Below, in pieces: positions 1 to 5,525 of a stretch of 5,525 nucleotides of DNA (the first letter of the stretch is position 1; each line of letters begins with the position of its first letter). The stretch is from NCBI GenBank assembly GCA_023458995.1, contig JAEWVV010000078.1:1-5525 (forward strand), written 5' to 3'. The DNA comes from Bacillota bacterium. GTDB lineage: Bacteria > Bacillota_I > Bacilli_A > Acholeplasmatales > Acholeplasmataceae. Made by a program: the position numbers and the translations under genes. Under the pieces are notes generated by a model. It was not told the origin of the DNA and ran no database searches. It saw nothing but the letters and a program-made list of their open reading frames with translations.

Positions 1-137
1 CAAACGCAATTAAAGGATGGCCAAAACAGAAACATGAAATCGATTTAGATTTATGTGTTCGCTGTGGTGCATGTAAGAAAGCATGTCCAGTTGGAGCTAT
101 CTCAAGTGTTGCTATTCATGAGGAGAACAGATTATGA
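1..137 (+). CDS. hydB: NuoF/HydB-type hydrogenase flavoprotein subunit, C-terminal end (partial)
   Basis: Only the last 44 codons are present (reading frame from position 3, stop TGA at 135-137). They encode a 4Fe-4S motif, CVRCGACKKACP, with cysteine codons at 54, 63, 72 and 84. It is preceded by NAIKGWPKQKHEID, which resembles the linker between the two C-terminal ferredoxin-type clusters of HydB-like NuoF proteins. In that family this tail follows an NADH/FMN domain and passes electrons between the flavin and the hydrogenase subunit. The stop overlaps the hydA start (ATGA), so the two are probably translationally coupled, and the neighbouring HydA supports the assignment. The flavin and NAD-binding domains lie outside the window. 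A stand-alone ferredoxin or another 4Fe-4S subunit cannot be fully excluded from this fragment alone. Confidence 0.8.
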   Translation, partial: NAIKGWPKQKHEIDLDLCVRCGACKKACPVGAISSVAIHEENRL

Positions 138-1888
138 TTAAAGATATTCATCTCGTTATTAATGGTAAAGAGATTACCGCAAAATCAAATCAAACCATCT
201 TAAAAGCAGCTGAGGAAAATCAAATCAATATTCCCCGTTTATGCTACTTCGAGGGTATTCATGAAGAAGGAAACTGTCGTGTTTGCTCAGTTAAAGTCAA
301 TGGTCAAAAGAATTTAAAACCTGCATGTCGTACACTTGTTGAAGAGGGTATGAATATCGTCACAAACGATCTTGATGTTTATGAAGCAGTAACGATGAAC
401 CTAGAACTATTAGCTCACAAACATCATTTTGAATGTTTCACTTGTTCAAGAGAAAACAATTGTGAATTCTTAGATTTACTTCGTGAATTCTCAATTGAAA
501 ACGAACTTACCTACCTTTATGGAACGAATCAAGCCATGCGCTATTATACGGATTCAAGTGGTGTGATAACACTTGACTCATCAAAATGCGTTTTATGTGG
601 AAGATGCGTATCAGCATGTGAACATTTCACAGGCTTAGGTATTTTGAACTATAACCAAAGAGGATCTGAAACCTATGTTGGTCCAGCTTTATTCCATCAG
701 ATGGAAGATGCAGGATGTATTTACTGTGGTAAATGTATTCAAGCATGTCCAACGGGTGCACTCAGTGAAAAAGATGATATTCGTGCATTAGAGATGGCAC
801 TTAGAGATCCTAAAAAGAAAGTTATTGCTCAAGTAGCACCATCGATTCGTGCTGCACTTGGTGAAGAATTTGGTTATCCAATCGGTACAAATGTAGAAGG
901 ACAAATGTTTGCTGCTTTGAGAGAACTCGGTATTGATGAAATCATGGATACAAACTTTACAGCAGACTTAACCATTTTAGAAGAAGGTACTGAATTCATA
1001 AATCGCTTGCAAAATGGTGGACCATTCCCAATGTTTACATCATGTTCACCAGGTTGGGTCAACTATCTTGAACTCTATTATCCTGAACTTATTCCGAATG
1101 TTTCAACATGTAAATCACCACAACAAATGGCAGGAGCATTAATTAAAACCTATTATGCGAAAGAACTAAATTACGACCCTAAAAATATCGTATCTTTATC
1201 CATCATGCCATGTATCGCTAAAAAGGAAGAAGCAAGACGTCCAGATATGGGTAGAGATGGTTATCAAGATGTTGATATCGTGTTAACCACACGTGAACTT
1301 GCACGATTAATCAAACGTCGCAAAATTGATTTTAGAAATCTTGAACCGATGAAACCTTTTGGTATGTTAGCGTCCTATACAGGTGCTGGAACAATCTTTG
1401 GTGCAACCGGTGGTGTGATGGAAGCAGCACTTCGTACAGTATCTGAAATTCTTGAAGAACATCCAACACCCATTGATTTCAAAGAATTAAGAGGAACACA
1501 AGACATAAAAGAAGCAACTTACATGGTTGCTGGTACACCCGTTAGAGTTGCGGTTGTTCATGGTGGATATGCGATTGGTAAGTTCTTAGAAGAAATGAAA
1601 CACTCAGATAAAAAGTATCATTTCATCGAAGTGATGGGATGTACAGGTGGTTGTATTAATGGTGGTGGACAACCGATTGTTCCAGCGAAAATTGCTGAAA
1701 AAACGGATATTAGATCACTTCGTGCTGAAGTTCTTTATCAAATCGATAAAGATTCACCTTTAAGAAAATCTCATGAAAACCCATTTGTCAAAGAACTTTA
1801 TGCGAAGTTCTTGGAAAAACCAAATTCACATCTATCTCATAAACTACTTCATACCCATTATCAAAAGAGATCACTCTATAACGTTTAA
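134..1888 (+). CDS. hydA: [FeFe] hydrogenase catalytic subunit, CpI-like (group A)
   Basis: Catalyses reversible H2 formation from protons and electrons in the cytoplasm, probably with NuoE/NuoF-type partners. The 584 residues match the size of the Clostridium pasteurianum CpI enzyme. Domains in order: a [2Fe-2S] ferredoxin domain (C37, C48, C51, C65); a His-Cys3 [4Fe-4S] site (H97, C101, C104, C110); two ferredoxin-type [4Fe-4S] clusters (C152/155/158/162 and C195/198/201/205); and the H-cluster domain from about 225. H-cluster motifs are TSCSPGW (302-308), MPCIAKKEE (358-366, C360) and EVMGCTGGCINGGGQP (from 499, C503 and C507). By alignment with CpI from memory, the proton-path residues are present: C304, E284, E287, R291, S324. 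The second cysteine of the usual TSCCP motif is serine here (S305). There is no extra C-terminal iron-sulfur domain. The start has AGGAG (121-125) 8 nt upstream and overlaps the previous stop. Only maturases encoded elsewhere could insert the H-cluster; none is in the window. Confidence 0.97.
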   Translation: MIKDIHLVINGKEITAKSNQTILKAAEENQINIPRLCYFEGIHEEGNCRVCSVKVNGQKNLKPACRTLVEEGMNIVTNDLDVYEAVTMNLELLAHKHHFECFTCSRENNCEFLDLLREFSIENELTYLYGTNQAMRYYTDSSGVITLDSSKCVLCGRCVSACEHFTGLGILNYNQRGSETYVGPALFHQMEDAGCIYCGKCIQACPTGALSEKDDIRALEMALRDPKKKVIAQVAPSIRAALGEEFGYPIGTNVEGQMFAALRELGIDEIMDTNFTADLTILEEGTEFINRLQNGGPFPMFTSCSPGWVNYLELYYPELIPNVSTCKSPQQMAGALIKTYYAKELNYDPKNIVSLSIMPCIAKKEEARRPDMGRDGYQDVDIVLTTRELARLIKRRKIDFRNLEPMKPFGMLASYTGAGTIFGATGGVMEAALRTVSEILEEHPTPIDFKELRGTQDIKEATYMVAGTPVRVAVVHGGYAIGKFLEEMKHSDKKYHFIEVMGCTGGCINGGGQPIVPAKIAEKTDIRSLRAEVLYQIDKDSPLRKSHENPFVKELYAKFLEKPNSHLSHKLLHTHYQKRSLYNV

Positions 1889-1900
1889 AAGAGGATAAAA

Positions 1901-2803
1901 ATGAAAAAATTATTAATTATCTTGATTCTTTGCGTGCTTGTATCATGTACACCCAAAAATAAAATAACTCTTATGGCACCTCAAGGCAGTCCTTTGATGA
2001 CCGTTTTGGGTTTAGATCAAGATGATTATGAAATCGATGTTGTAAATGGTGCAGATCCTTTAGTTGCAGCTTTTGGTTCAAACTCGCATGATGCCATAAT
2101 TGCACCGACTAATTTAGGTGTTAAACTTTATGCGTCTAAACAAGATTATAAGCTTGCAGCTCTTGTTGTCTTTGGTAATTATCATTTAGTATCAACATCA
2201 TTTACTGAAGGGAAAATGACTGAACTACAAGATAAAAGCATTGTAGTTTTTGGTCAAAATCAGACATCAGATATCATCATTAAACATTTGATAGCTGAAC
2301 TTGATTTAGATGTCACCATTGATTATGTCGATTCAGTTTCACTTGCAACATCAACCTATATCTTTGATTCATCGAAGATTGTGATGGTTGCTGAACCAAG
2401 TTTATCCAAAATTAAATCTTTAGTTCCTGAAACTAAATCCATCGATTTACAAGATGAATATGCGAAACTACATGAAGGCCAATCTTATCCTCAAGCATCG
2501 TTATTTGTGAAGTCATCATTGGATTCAAAAGTTGTAGAGAAACTCATTAAGGATATAAAAAAATCAATTGATGATTTAAATGACGAAAATGATCTGCTTC
2601 TTACAAGAGGATTAGAATTAGGTGTTAGTGACTCAATAGAAATATTAAAAAATGCAATCAAGGGCAGTCATCTTAATTTGGTTGAACCCAAAGATTCTAA
2701 AGTATCATTAGATATGTATTTAAATGTCATTCTTAGCATAAATCCAATGCTTATTGGCGGTAAGTTGCCAGATGAAAGCATTTACTGGAGTGATCAAACG
2801 TGA
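1901..2803 (+). CDS. ABC transporter substrate-binding lipoprotein (SsuA/NMT1-like)
   Basis: This is a 300-residue exported lipoprotein. It has a Lys-Lys N-terminus, a hydrophobic segment (residues 4-14) and a lipobox LVSC with the lipidated Cys at 16. The mature part resembles periplasmic-binding-like domains of the nitrate/sulfonate/thiamine-precursor group: an early beta strand ending in APQGSP (26-31), and a GADPLVAAFG / DAIIAPTNLG pattern (about 50-78) typical of that fold. The substrate cannot be read from the sequence. The gene starts 12 nt after hydA, with a GAGGAT ribosome site (1891-1896) 4 nt before ATG. Its stop overlaps the permease start, so the two should work together. No signature ties it to hydrogenase function; the link is co-transcription only. 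I am confident of the lipoprotein and binding-protein class, and less so of the subfamily. Confidence 0.85.
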   Translation: MKKLLIILILCVLVSCTPKNKITLMAPQGSPLMTVLGLDQDDYEIDVVNGADPLVAAFGSNSHDAIIAPTNLGVKLYASKQDYKLAALVVFGNYHLVSTSFTEGKMTELQDKSIVVFGQNQTSDIIIKHLIAELDLDVTIDYVDSVSLATSTYIFDSSKIVMVAEPSLSKIKSLVPETKSIDLQDEYAKLHEGQSYPQASLFVKSSLDSKVVEKLIKDIKKSIDDLNDENDLLLTRGLELGVSDSIEILKNAIKGSHLNLVEPKDSKVSLDMYLNVILSINPMLIGGKLPDESIYWSDQT

Positions 2804-3534
2804 AGAAGTTATGGATAAGTTCATCACTCATATCACTCATACTTCTGTGGTTAATCTTTTTCTACATGGTTGATCATAGACTTATTTTACCTTCACCCCT
2901 TGATGTCCTTTTGACAATTGGGGGTTTGGCAAGCGAGGGTAGTTCCTTAGCAATCATGGGACTCACCCTCGTACGCTTGCTTATTTCTGTTTTTGTATCT
3001 GCAGTTTTAGGTATATCACTAGGCGTACTTGCAGGACTTAAGAAAAAAGTTTCATGGATTCTTAGCCCCTACGTAACCATCTTAAGAACGATACCTGTAA
3101 TATCGATTGTTGTTATTTTATTGATTGTCTTAGGTTATCAAATTACACCCTATCTCATCACATTTTTGATGGTGTTTCCAATTATATATCAAGCCGCAGA
3201 AGAAGGCATAAAAAACATCGATCCAAGTTATATCGATGTTTATCGTTTAGAAGCACATGATTTTAAATTGTCCATTAAATATTTATACTATCCACTCATT
3301 AAACCTTATCTTTTTTTATCCTTCTTACAATCTTTTGGTTTAGGTCTAAAAGTGTTAGTGATGGCAGAATATTTAGCACAAACCAAAAATTCGATTGGTC
3401 AAGCGCTTTATATGGCTAAGACAAATATTGATTACTCAAGTGTGTTTGCATGGACAATTATTCTCATTATTCTATCTGCATTATTTGAGTTACTCATATC
3501 AAGTTATCGTAGACGTGAATACGTTCAATCGTAG
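2800..3534 (+). CDS. ABC transporter permease, SsuC/TauC-like (BPD_transp_1)
   Basis: A 244-residue integral membrane protein that forms the translocation channel for the preceding binding lipoprotein. About six hydrophobic segments are visible (near residues 7-23, 50-79, 86-112, 116-132, 170-190 and 214-235). Family marks are LPSP at 30-33 after the first segment, TLVRLLISVFVSAVLGISLG (56-75) and LRTIPV (95-100). The cytoplasmic EAA loop that contacts the ATPase begins at E151-A152 and runs through YYP. The usual glycine of that loop (EAAxxxG) is leucine at 157. The start is GTG, overlapping the previous stop as GTGA, with GGAG at 2787-2790 9 nt upstream. No ATPase gene follows: the next plus-strand DNA is a small RNA gene and an esterase. 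The ATPase must be upstream of the window, elsewhere, or shared with another transporter. Confidence 0.9.
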   Translation: MKKLWISSSLISLILLWLIFFYMVDHRLILPSPLDVLLTIGGLASEGSSLAIMGLTLVRLLISVFVSAVLGISLGVLAGLKKKVSWILSPYVTILRTIPVISIVVILLIVLGYQITPYLITFLMVFPIIYQAAEEGIKNIDPSYIDVYRLEAHDFKLSIKYLYYPLIKPYLFLSFLQSFGLGLKVLVMAEYLAQTKNSIGQALYMAKTNIDYSSVFAWTIILIILSALFELLISSYRRREYVQS

Positions 3535-3617
3535 ATATCACAGTATTATTTAATAAATATAGTCCAAAATATGTGTAAAAAACTTAATTATTTATTTAAA
3601 AATCTTACAATTTTCTT

Positions 3618-3673
3618 TCAAATAATAATAATGAAAAATATGAGTTGACATCGACGTTTTTATCATATATAAT
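3618..3673 (+). promoter_or_regulatory. Perfect consensus sigma-A promoter of the small RNA
   Basis: TTGACA at 3645-3650 and TATAAT at 3668-3673 are both exact consensus hexamers separated by exactly 17 bp. The DNA just upstream (3618-3644) is almost pure A/T with an AAT repeat and an A-run, as in an UP element. The expected transcription start, 7 nt after the -10 box, is about G3680. That is also the first base of the 5' hairpin. The rest of 3535-3617 is featureless A/T-rich spacer after the permease stop, with no convincing terminator for the hydrogenase operon. Confidence 0.88.
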
Positions 3674-3679
3674 ACAGTT

Positions 3680-3760
3680 GTTTCACCCACCTTTATGAGG
3701 TGAAACCCGTGAATTGGTCCTAATGTCTACATCCCCCCCAGGCATTAGGACTCTTTTTAT
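3680..3760 (+). ncRNA. Candidate small RNA with two hairpins and C-rich loops
   Basis: The predicted transcript is about 79 nt and is non-coding. Hairpin 1 pairs GTTTCACC (3680-3687) with GGTGAAAC (3699-3706), 8 perfect pairs, around an 11-nt loop CACCTTTATGA. An alternative fold pairs CACCT (3688-3692) with AGGTG (3698-3702). A 10-nt linker (3707-3716) follows. Hairpin 2 pairs 3717-3728 with 3740-3751: 9 perfect pairs, then G.U, C-G and U-A. Its 11-nt loop is ACATCCCCCCC, with seven consecutive Cs. A T-rich tail completes an intrinsic terminator. The two hairpins share no complementary arms, so a riboswitch-type antiterminator is not apparent. The downstream esterase has its own extended -10 box. 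C-rich loops are known in trans-acting Gram-positive sRNAs that mask Shine-Dalgarno sites, and in the actinobacterial 6C RNA. I do not recognise this RNA as a named family. Function by antisense pairing is inferred. Confidence 0.7.
3717..3760 (+). terminator. Intrinsic terminator ending the small RNA
   Basis: GTCCTAATG (3717-3725) and CATTAGGAC (3743-3751) form a perfect 9-bp stem. It is extended inward by T3726-G3742, C3727-G3741 and T3728-A3740, and followed by TCTTTTTAT. It would stop transcripts from the consensus promoter and probably also readthrough from the hydrogenase operon, which has no terminator of its own that I can see. Confidence 0.88.
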
Positions 3761-3773
3761 TTATTAAATTAAA

Positions 3774-3801
3774 TGCTATAATAATGAAGAAATAAGGAGG
3801 G
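3774..3801 (+). promoter_or_regulatory. Extended -10 promoter and strong ribosome site for the esterase
   Basis: TGC precedes TATAAT (3774-3782), an extended -10 element that needs little from the -35 region. The DNA 17 bp upstream is only a weak T-rich match lying in the preceding terminator tail. Transcription would start near 3789, giving a leader of about 20 nt. AAGGAGGG at 3794-3801 is a near-perfect Shine-Dalgarno site 8 nt before the ATG at 3810. Confidence 0.65.
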
Positions 3802-3809
3802 TAAATCCC

Positions 3810-4553
3810 ATGGCATTTTTAACGCTTCACCTCAAATCAAATGCATTAGAACTTAATACACAGGTCAATGTCATTCTTCCTCAAGATATTAAAAAAGACG
3901 AAAAACTGAAAGTGCTCTATCTCCTTCATGGTTATCTAGGAGATCACACCGATTGGGTACGTTACACATCGATTGAAAGATACGCATGGAATTACAGATT
4001 AGCGATTGTCATGCCTGCTATCAATAACAGTTATTACACAGATACCATATCAGGATTAAACTACTTTACATATGTCTCTAAGGAATTACCAGATATAATT
4101 ACTTCACTACTTCCGGTATCAAATAAAAAAGAAGATAATTATGTAGCAGGATTATCGATGGGTGGATATGGTGCATTAAAAATTGCTTTAACCTATCCAG
4201 ATCGATACAGTAAAGCTGCAAGCATTTCAGGAGCGCTCGATCTTGATAACATAAGAAATCTTGCGACACAAGAACCGAGAAAAACGTGGTTTAGTGCAGT
4301 TTTTGGACAACTCCCCAGTCAAAATACACCAAATGATCTTAAATATTTAGTTGATCTACACGTCAAACATGATGTCCAAATACCTGACTTATTTATTGCA
4401 TGTGGTACAGAGGATTTTCTCTATCAAGATAATAAGAAGTTTGTTTCTTTCTTAAATCAACGTAACATCAAACATACCTATTTTGAATCACCAGGAAATC
4501 ATGATTGGGCTTTTTGGGATTACTATATTCAAAAGATTTTAGCGTGGTTATAA
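3810..4553 (+). CDS. Esterase D-family serine hydrolase (tributyrin esterase-like)
   Basis: A 247-residue cytoplasmic alpha/beta hydrolase of the putative esterase family (PF00756 type: S-formylglutathione hydrolase, tributyrin esterase EstA, feruloyl esterases). No signal peptide is present. LYLLHG (36-41) is the oxyanion-hole strand. GLSMGG (114-119) is the nucleophile elbow with S116. GTEDFLY (199-205) supplies the acid, probably D202. GNHDWAFWD (229-237) supplies H231. Length and motif order fit short-chain acyl esterases such as lactococcal EstA. The exact substrate, such as short fatty-acyl or acetyl esters of sugars, cannot be decided. The start is set by the strong Shine-Dalgarno site 8 nt upstream. 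It is transcribed alone, from its own promoter to the convergent terminator. Confidence 0.9.
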   Translation: MAFLTLHLKSNALELNTQVNVILPQDIKKDEKLKVLYLLHGYLGDHTDWVRYTSIERYAWNYRLAIVMPAINNSYYTDTISGLNYFTYVSKELPDIITSLLPVSNKKEDNYVAGLSMGGYGALKIALTYPDRYSKAASISGALDLDNIRNLATQEPRKTWFSAVFGQLPSQNTPNDLKYLVDLHVKHDVQIPDLFIACGTEDFLYQDNKKFVSFLNQRNIKHTYFESPGNHDWAFWDYYIQKILAWL

Positions 4554-4559
4554 AAATAG

Positions 4560-4589
4560 AGCACGAGGTTAATCACTCGTGCTTTTTTT
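4560..4589. terminator. Bidirectional terminator between convergent esterases
   Basis: AGCACGAG (4560-4567) pairs perfectly with CTCGTGCT (4576-4583) around an 8-nt loop. On the plus strand a run of seven Ts follows (4583-4589). On the minus strand the stem is followed after two bases by a five-T run (A-run at 4552-4556). The hairpin lies inside the 3' end of the minus-strand gene: its arm encodes the final Lys-His-Glu codons and the stop codon (4573-4575) falls in the loop. Confidence 0.85.
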
Positions 4590-5358
4590 GATATGAAAAT
4601 CTTAGAAACTTATGAAACACCATACGCCACGCAAGTTCATTATGGACATCATCTGTTTCTAGATACATGACATCTTTAATACCTAATTCATGTAGAGTAT
4701 CTCTCATTTTTTTGGAATTGTTAATATAGATTTCATTGAAACCAGAATCATTTGGATCACTTGATTCATGTCTACCAACAGATATAAAGTAAGACTGCTT
4801 ACGATTAACTTCTTGCATACGCATGTGATTTAATAAAGCATCTTCATTAAACCAAGAAGCTAGCGAGAATATACCAAGAGTTTTAAATAAGTTCGGATAG
4901 GTAGAAGCGATATAAATCGTGATATATGCACCCATTGAAGAACCAGCCATCATCGTGTTATCAAAATCTGGTTTTGTGCGATAGTTGGAGTCGATATAAG
5001 GTTTAACATGATTAACAATCCATGATGCATAAACTTCACCTAGACCACCAACTGTAATCTTTGTCATTTTCTTGACTTGATCTGTGCACGGCCACGGAGA
5101 GTATTCAAAAAGACGAAAATCAGAATTATCAATACCAACGACAATAAGATCATCAATATGCTCTAATTTTAAACATTCATCAATCTCCCATGACTGATGG
5201 TTAAACGCTGTTTCATCTTCAAATAGATTTTGACCATCATGCATGTAGAGTACACGATATGATTTATTTGACTTTTCATAGTCTTCTGGTAACAAAATCC
5301 GTATTTTTCTTTCCTCTTTATGCGTAGGTATCGCTAGTGACACAATTTCTAATTTCAT
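4573..5358 (-). CDS. Esterase D-family alpha/beta hydrolase
   Basis: A 261-residue cytoplasmic hydrolase of the same broad family as the facing esterase but clearly divergent from it. YMHDGQNLF (38-46) is the oxyanion-hole region in the form typical of the YbbA/IroE-like branch (HDGQNLF), whose studied members cleave siderophore or other esters. GSSMGA (139-144) is the nucleophile elbow with S141. VGRHE (194-198) corresponds to the usual acid region, with E198 or D201 as candidates. DDVHNELAW (236-244) carries the catalytic H239. There is no signal peptide. Its ribosome site reads TGAGGTG on the minus strand (5364-5370), 5 nt before ATG. No siderophore genes are nearby, so a siderophore role is not supported; the substrate is unknown. 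Transcription ends at the terminator shared with the convergent esterase. Confidence 0.88.
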   Translation of the reverse strand: MKLEIVSLAIPTHKEERKIRILLPEDYEKSNKSYRVLYMHDGQNLFEDETAFNHQSWEIDECLKLEHIDDLIVVGIDNSDFRLFEYSPWPCTDQVKKMTKITVGGLGEVYASWIVNHVKPYIDSNYRTKPDFDNTMMAGSSMGAYITIYIASTYPNLFKTLGIFSLASWFNEDALLNHMRMQEVNRKQSYFISVGRHESSDPNDSGFNEIYINNSKKMRDTLHELGIKDVMYLETDDVHNELAWRMVFHKFLRFSYQKKHE

Positions 5359-5375
5359 AGAATCACCTCATATTG

Positions 5376-5384
5376 ATTGTAGCA
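5376..5384 (-). promoter_or_regulatory. Extended -10 promoter of the minus-strand esterase
   Basis: Read on the minus strand, TGC TACAAT is an extended -10 element (TACAAT at 5376-5381, TG at 5383-5384). It lies about 18 bp upstream of the start codon, just ahead of the ribosome site. No good -35 box is present 17 bp further up. Expected transcription would begin around 5369, within or next to the Shine-Dalgarno site, so the leader would be very short. Confidence 0.5.
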
Positions 5385-5421
5385 TAATCGAGTTTTCTTT
5401 CGACTCCAGATAAATATTTCA

Positions 5422-5448
5422 TGATAAAATAGTATTAGACGACGGAGG
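5422..5448 (+). promoter_or_regulatory. Extended -10 promoter and ribosome site for the aldo/keto reductase
   Basis: TGA TAAAAT (5422-5430) is an extended -10 match and GGAGG (5444-5448) is the Shine-Dalgarno site 5 nt before ATG. It is back to back with the minus-strand esterase promoter, so both divergent promoters share the 95-bp spacer. A short inverted repeat, GAGT (5390-5393) and ACTC (5403-5406), lies between them and is too weak to call an operator. Confidence 0.5.
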
Positions 5449-5453
5449 TTTTT

Positions 5454-5525
5454 ATGAAAAAAGTCGAATATGCAAAGACAAATCAATATATTAATCGTTT
5501 AGGATTTGGTTCCTGGCAGCTAGGA
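5454..5525 (+). CDS. Aldo/keto reductase, N-terminus (partial)
   Basis: Only the first 24 codons are present and the gene runs off the window. The residues INRLGFGSWQLG match the first strand and turn of the aldo/keto reductase TIM barrel, where the pattern (v)SRLGLGTWQLGG is usual. Family members are NAD(P)H-dependent oxidoreductases that reduce aldehydes or ketones. The start is supported by GGAGG 5 nt upstream. The catalytic Asp-Tyr-Lys-His residues are out of view, so subfamily and substrate cannot be judged. Confidence 0.75.
   Translation, partial: MKKVEYAKTNQYINRLGFGSWQLG

Noticed and set aside
1037..1057. Hydrogenase inactivated by loss of a cysteine
   Set aside because: All other cluster ligands and proton-path residues are intact and the frame is clean over 584 codons, so a subgroup variant is likelier than decay.
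874..1062. 62-codon minus-strand ORF
   Set aside because: It lies entirely inside hydA on the opposite strand, has no recognisable motifs, and overlaps a highly conserved coding region.
3547..3559. A/T palindrome TATTTA-A-TAAATA as operon terminator
   Set aside because: The loop would be one base, the stem is all A-T, and no T-run follows; it is expected by chance in such A/T-rich DNA.
3723..3767. 14-codon ORF starting with ATG in the small RNA
   Set aside because: It has no ribosome site, its codons run through the terminator stem and T-run, and the perfect stem pairing explains the sequence better.
3680..3809. Riboswitch or attenuator leader of the esterase
   Set aside because: No segment of hairpin 1 can pair with the terminator arms to form an antiterminator, and the esterase has its own extended -10 promoter. 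A missing alternative fold cannot be wholly excluded by eye.
1..5525. Mobile element, CRISPR array, tRNA or rRNA
   Set aside because: No transposase, terminal repeats, regular direct repeats or tRNA-like cloverleaf were seen on either strand.

Overview
The window is AT-rich chromosomal DNA from an anaerobic, low-GC bacterium of the Bacillota/Mycoplasmatota type. Strong Shine-Dalgarno sites, consensus sigma-A promoters and U-tailed hairpin terminators support this. All tryptophans seen are TGG, and TGA, TAA and TAG all act as stops, so the code is standard. Together with the [FeFe] hydrogenase, this fits an Izemoplasma/Acholeplasma-like or Erysipelotrichia-like lineage better than Mycoplasma proper. 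The lineage is an inference; no phylogenetic marker is present.

Positions 1-3534 are one tightly packed plus-strand operon. It holds the C-terminus of a NuoF/HydB-type flavoprotein, a full-length CpI-like [FeFe] hydrogenase catalytic subunit (HydA), a substrate-binding lipoprotein and an SsuC-type ABC permease. The junctions are an ATGA overlap, a 12-nt gap and a GTGA overlap. The first two genes probably form an NAD(H)/ferredoxin-linked, possibly electron-bifurcating, hydrogenase that disposes of reductant as H2. The transporter pair has no ATPase gene in the window and its substrate is unknown.

Positions 3535-3809 are a 275-bp intergenic region. It contains a perfect consensus promoter (TTGACA, 17 bp, TATAAT) that drives only about 79 nt of DNA. 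The predicted RNA starts at the first base of an 8-bp hairpin and ends in a 12-bp terminator hairpin. Each hairpin displays an 11-nt pyrimidine-rich loop (CACCTTTATGA and ACATCCCCCCC). This looks like a free-standing small RNA gene and is the most interesting item here. A separate extended -10 promoter follows it for the next gene.

Positions 3810-5358 hold two convergent alpha/beta-hydrolase esterases of the esterase D family. They share a terminator hairpin that is embedded in the 3' end of the minus-strand gene. At 5359-5453 a compact divergent promoter region separates the second esterase from the first 24 codons of an aldo/keto reductase that runs off the window.
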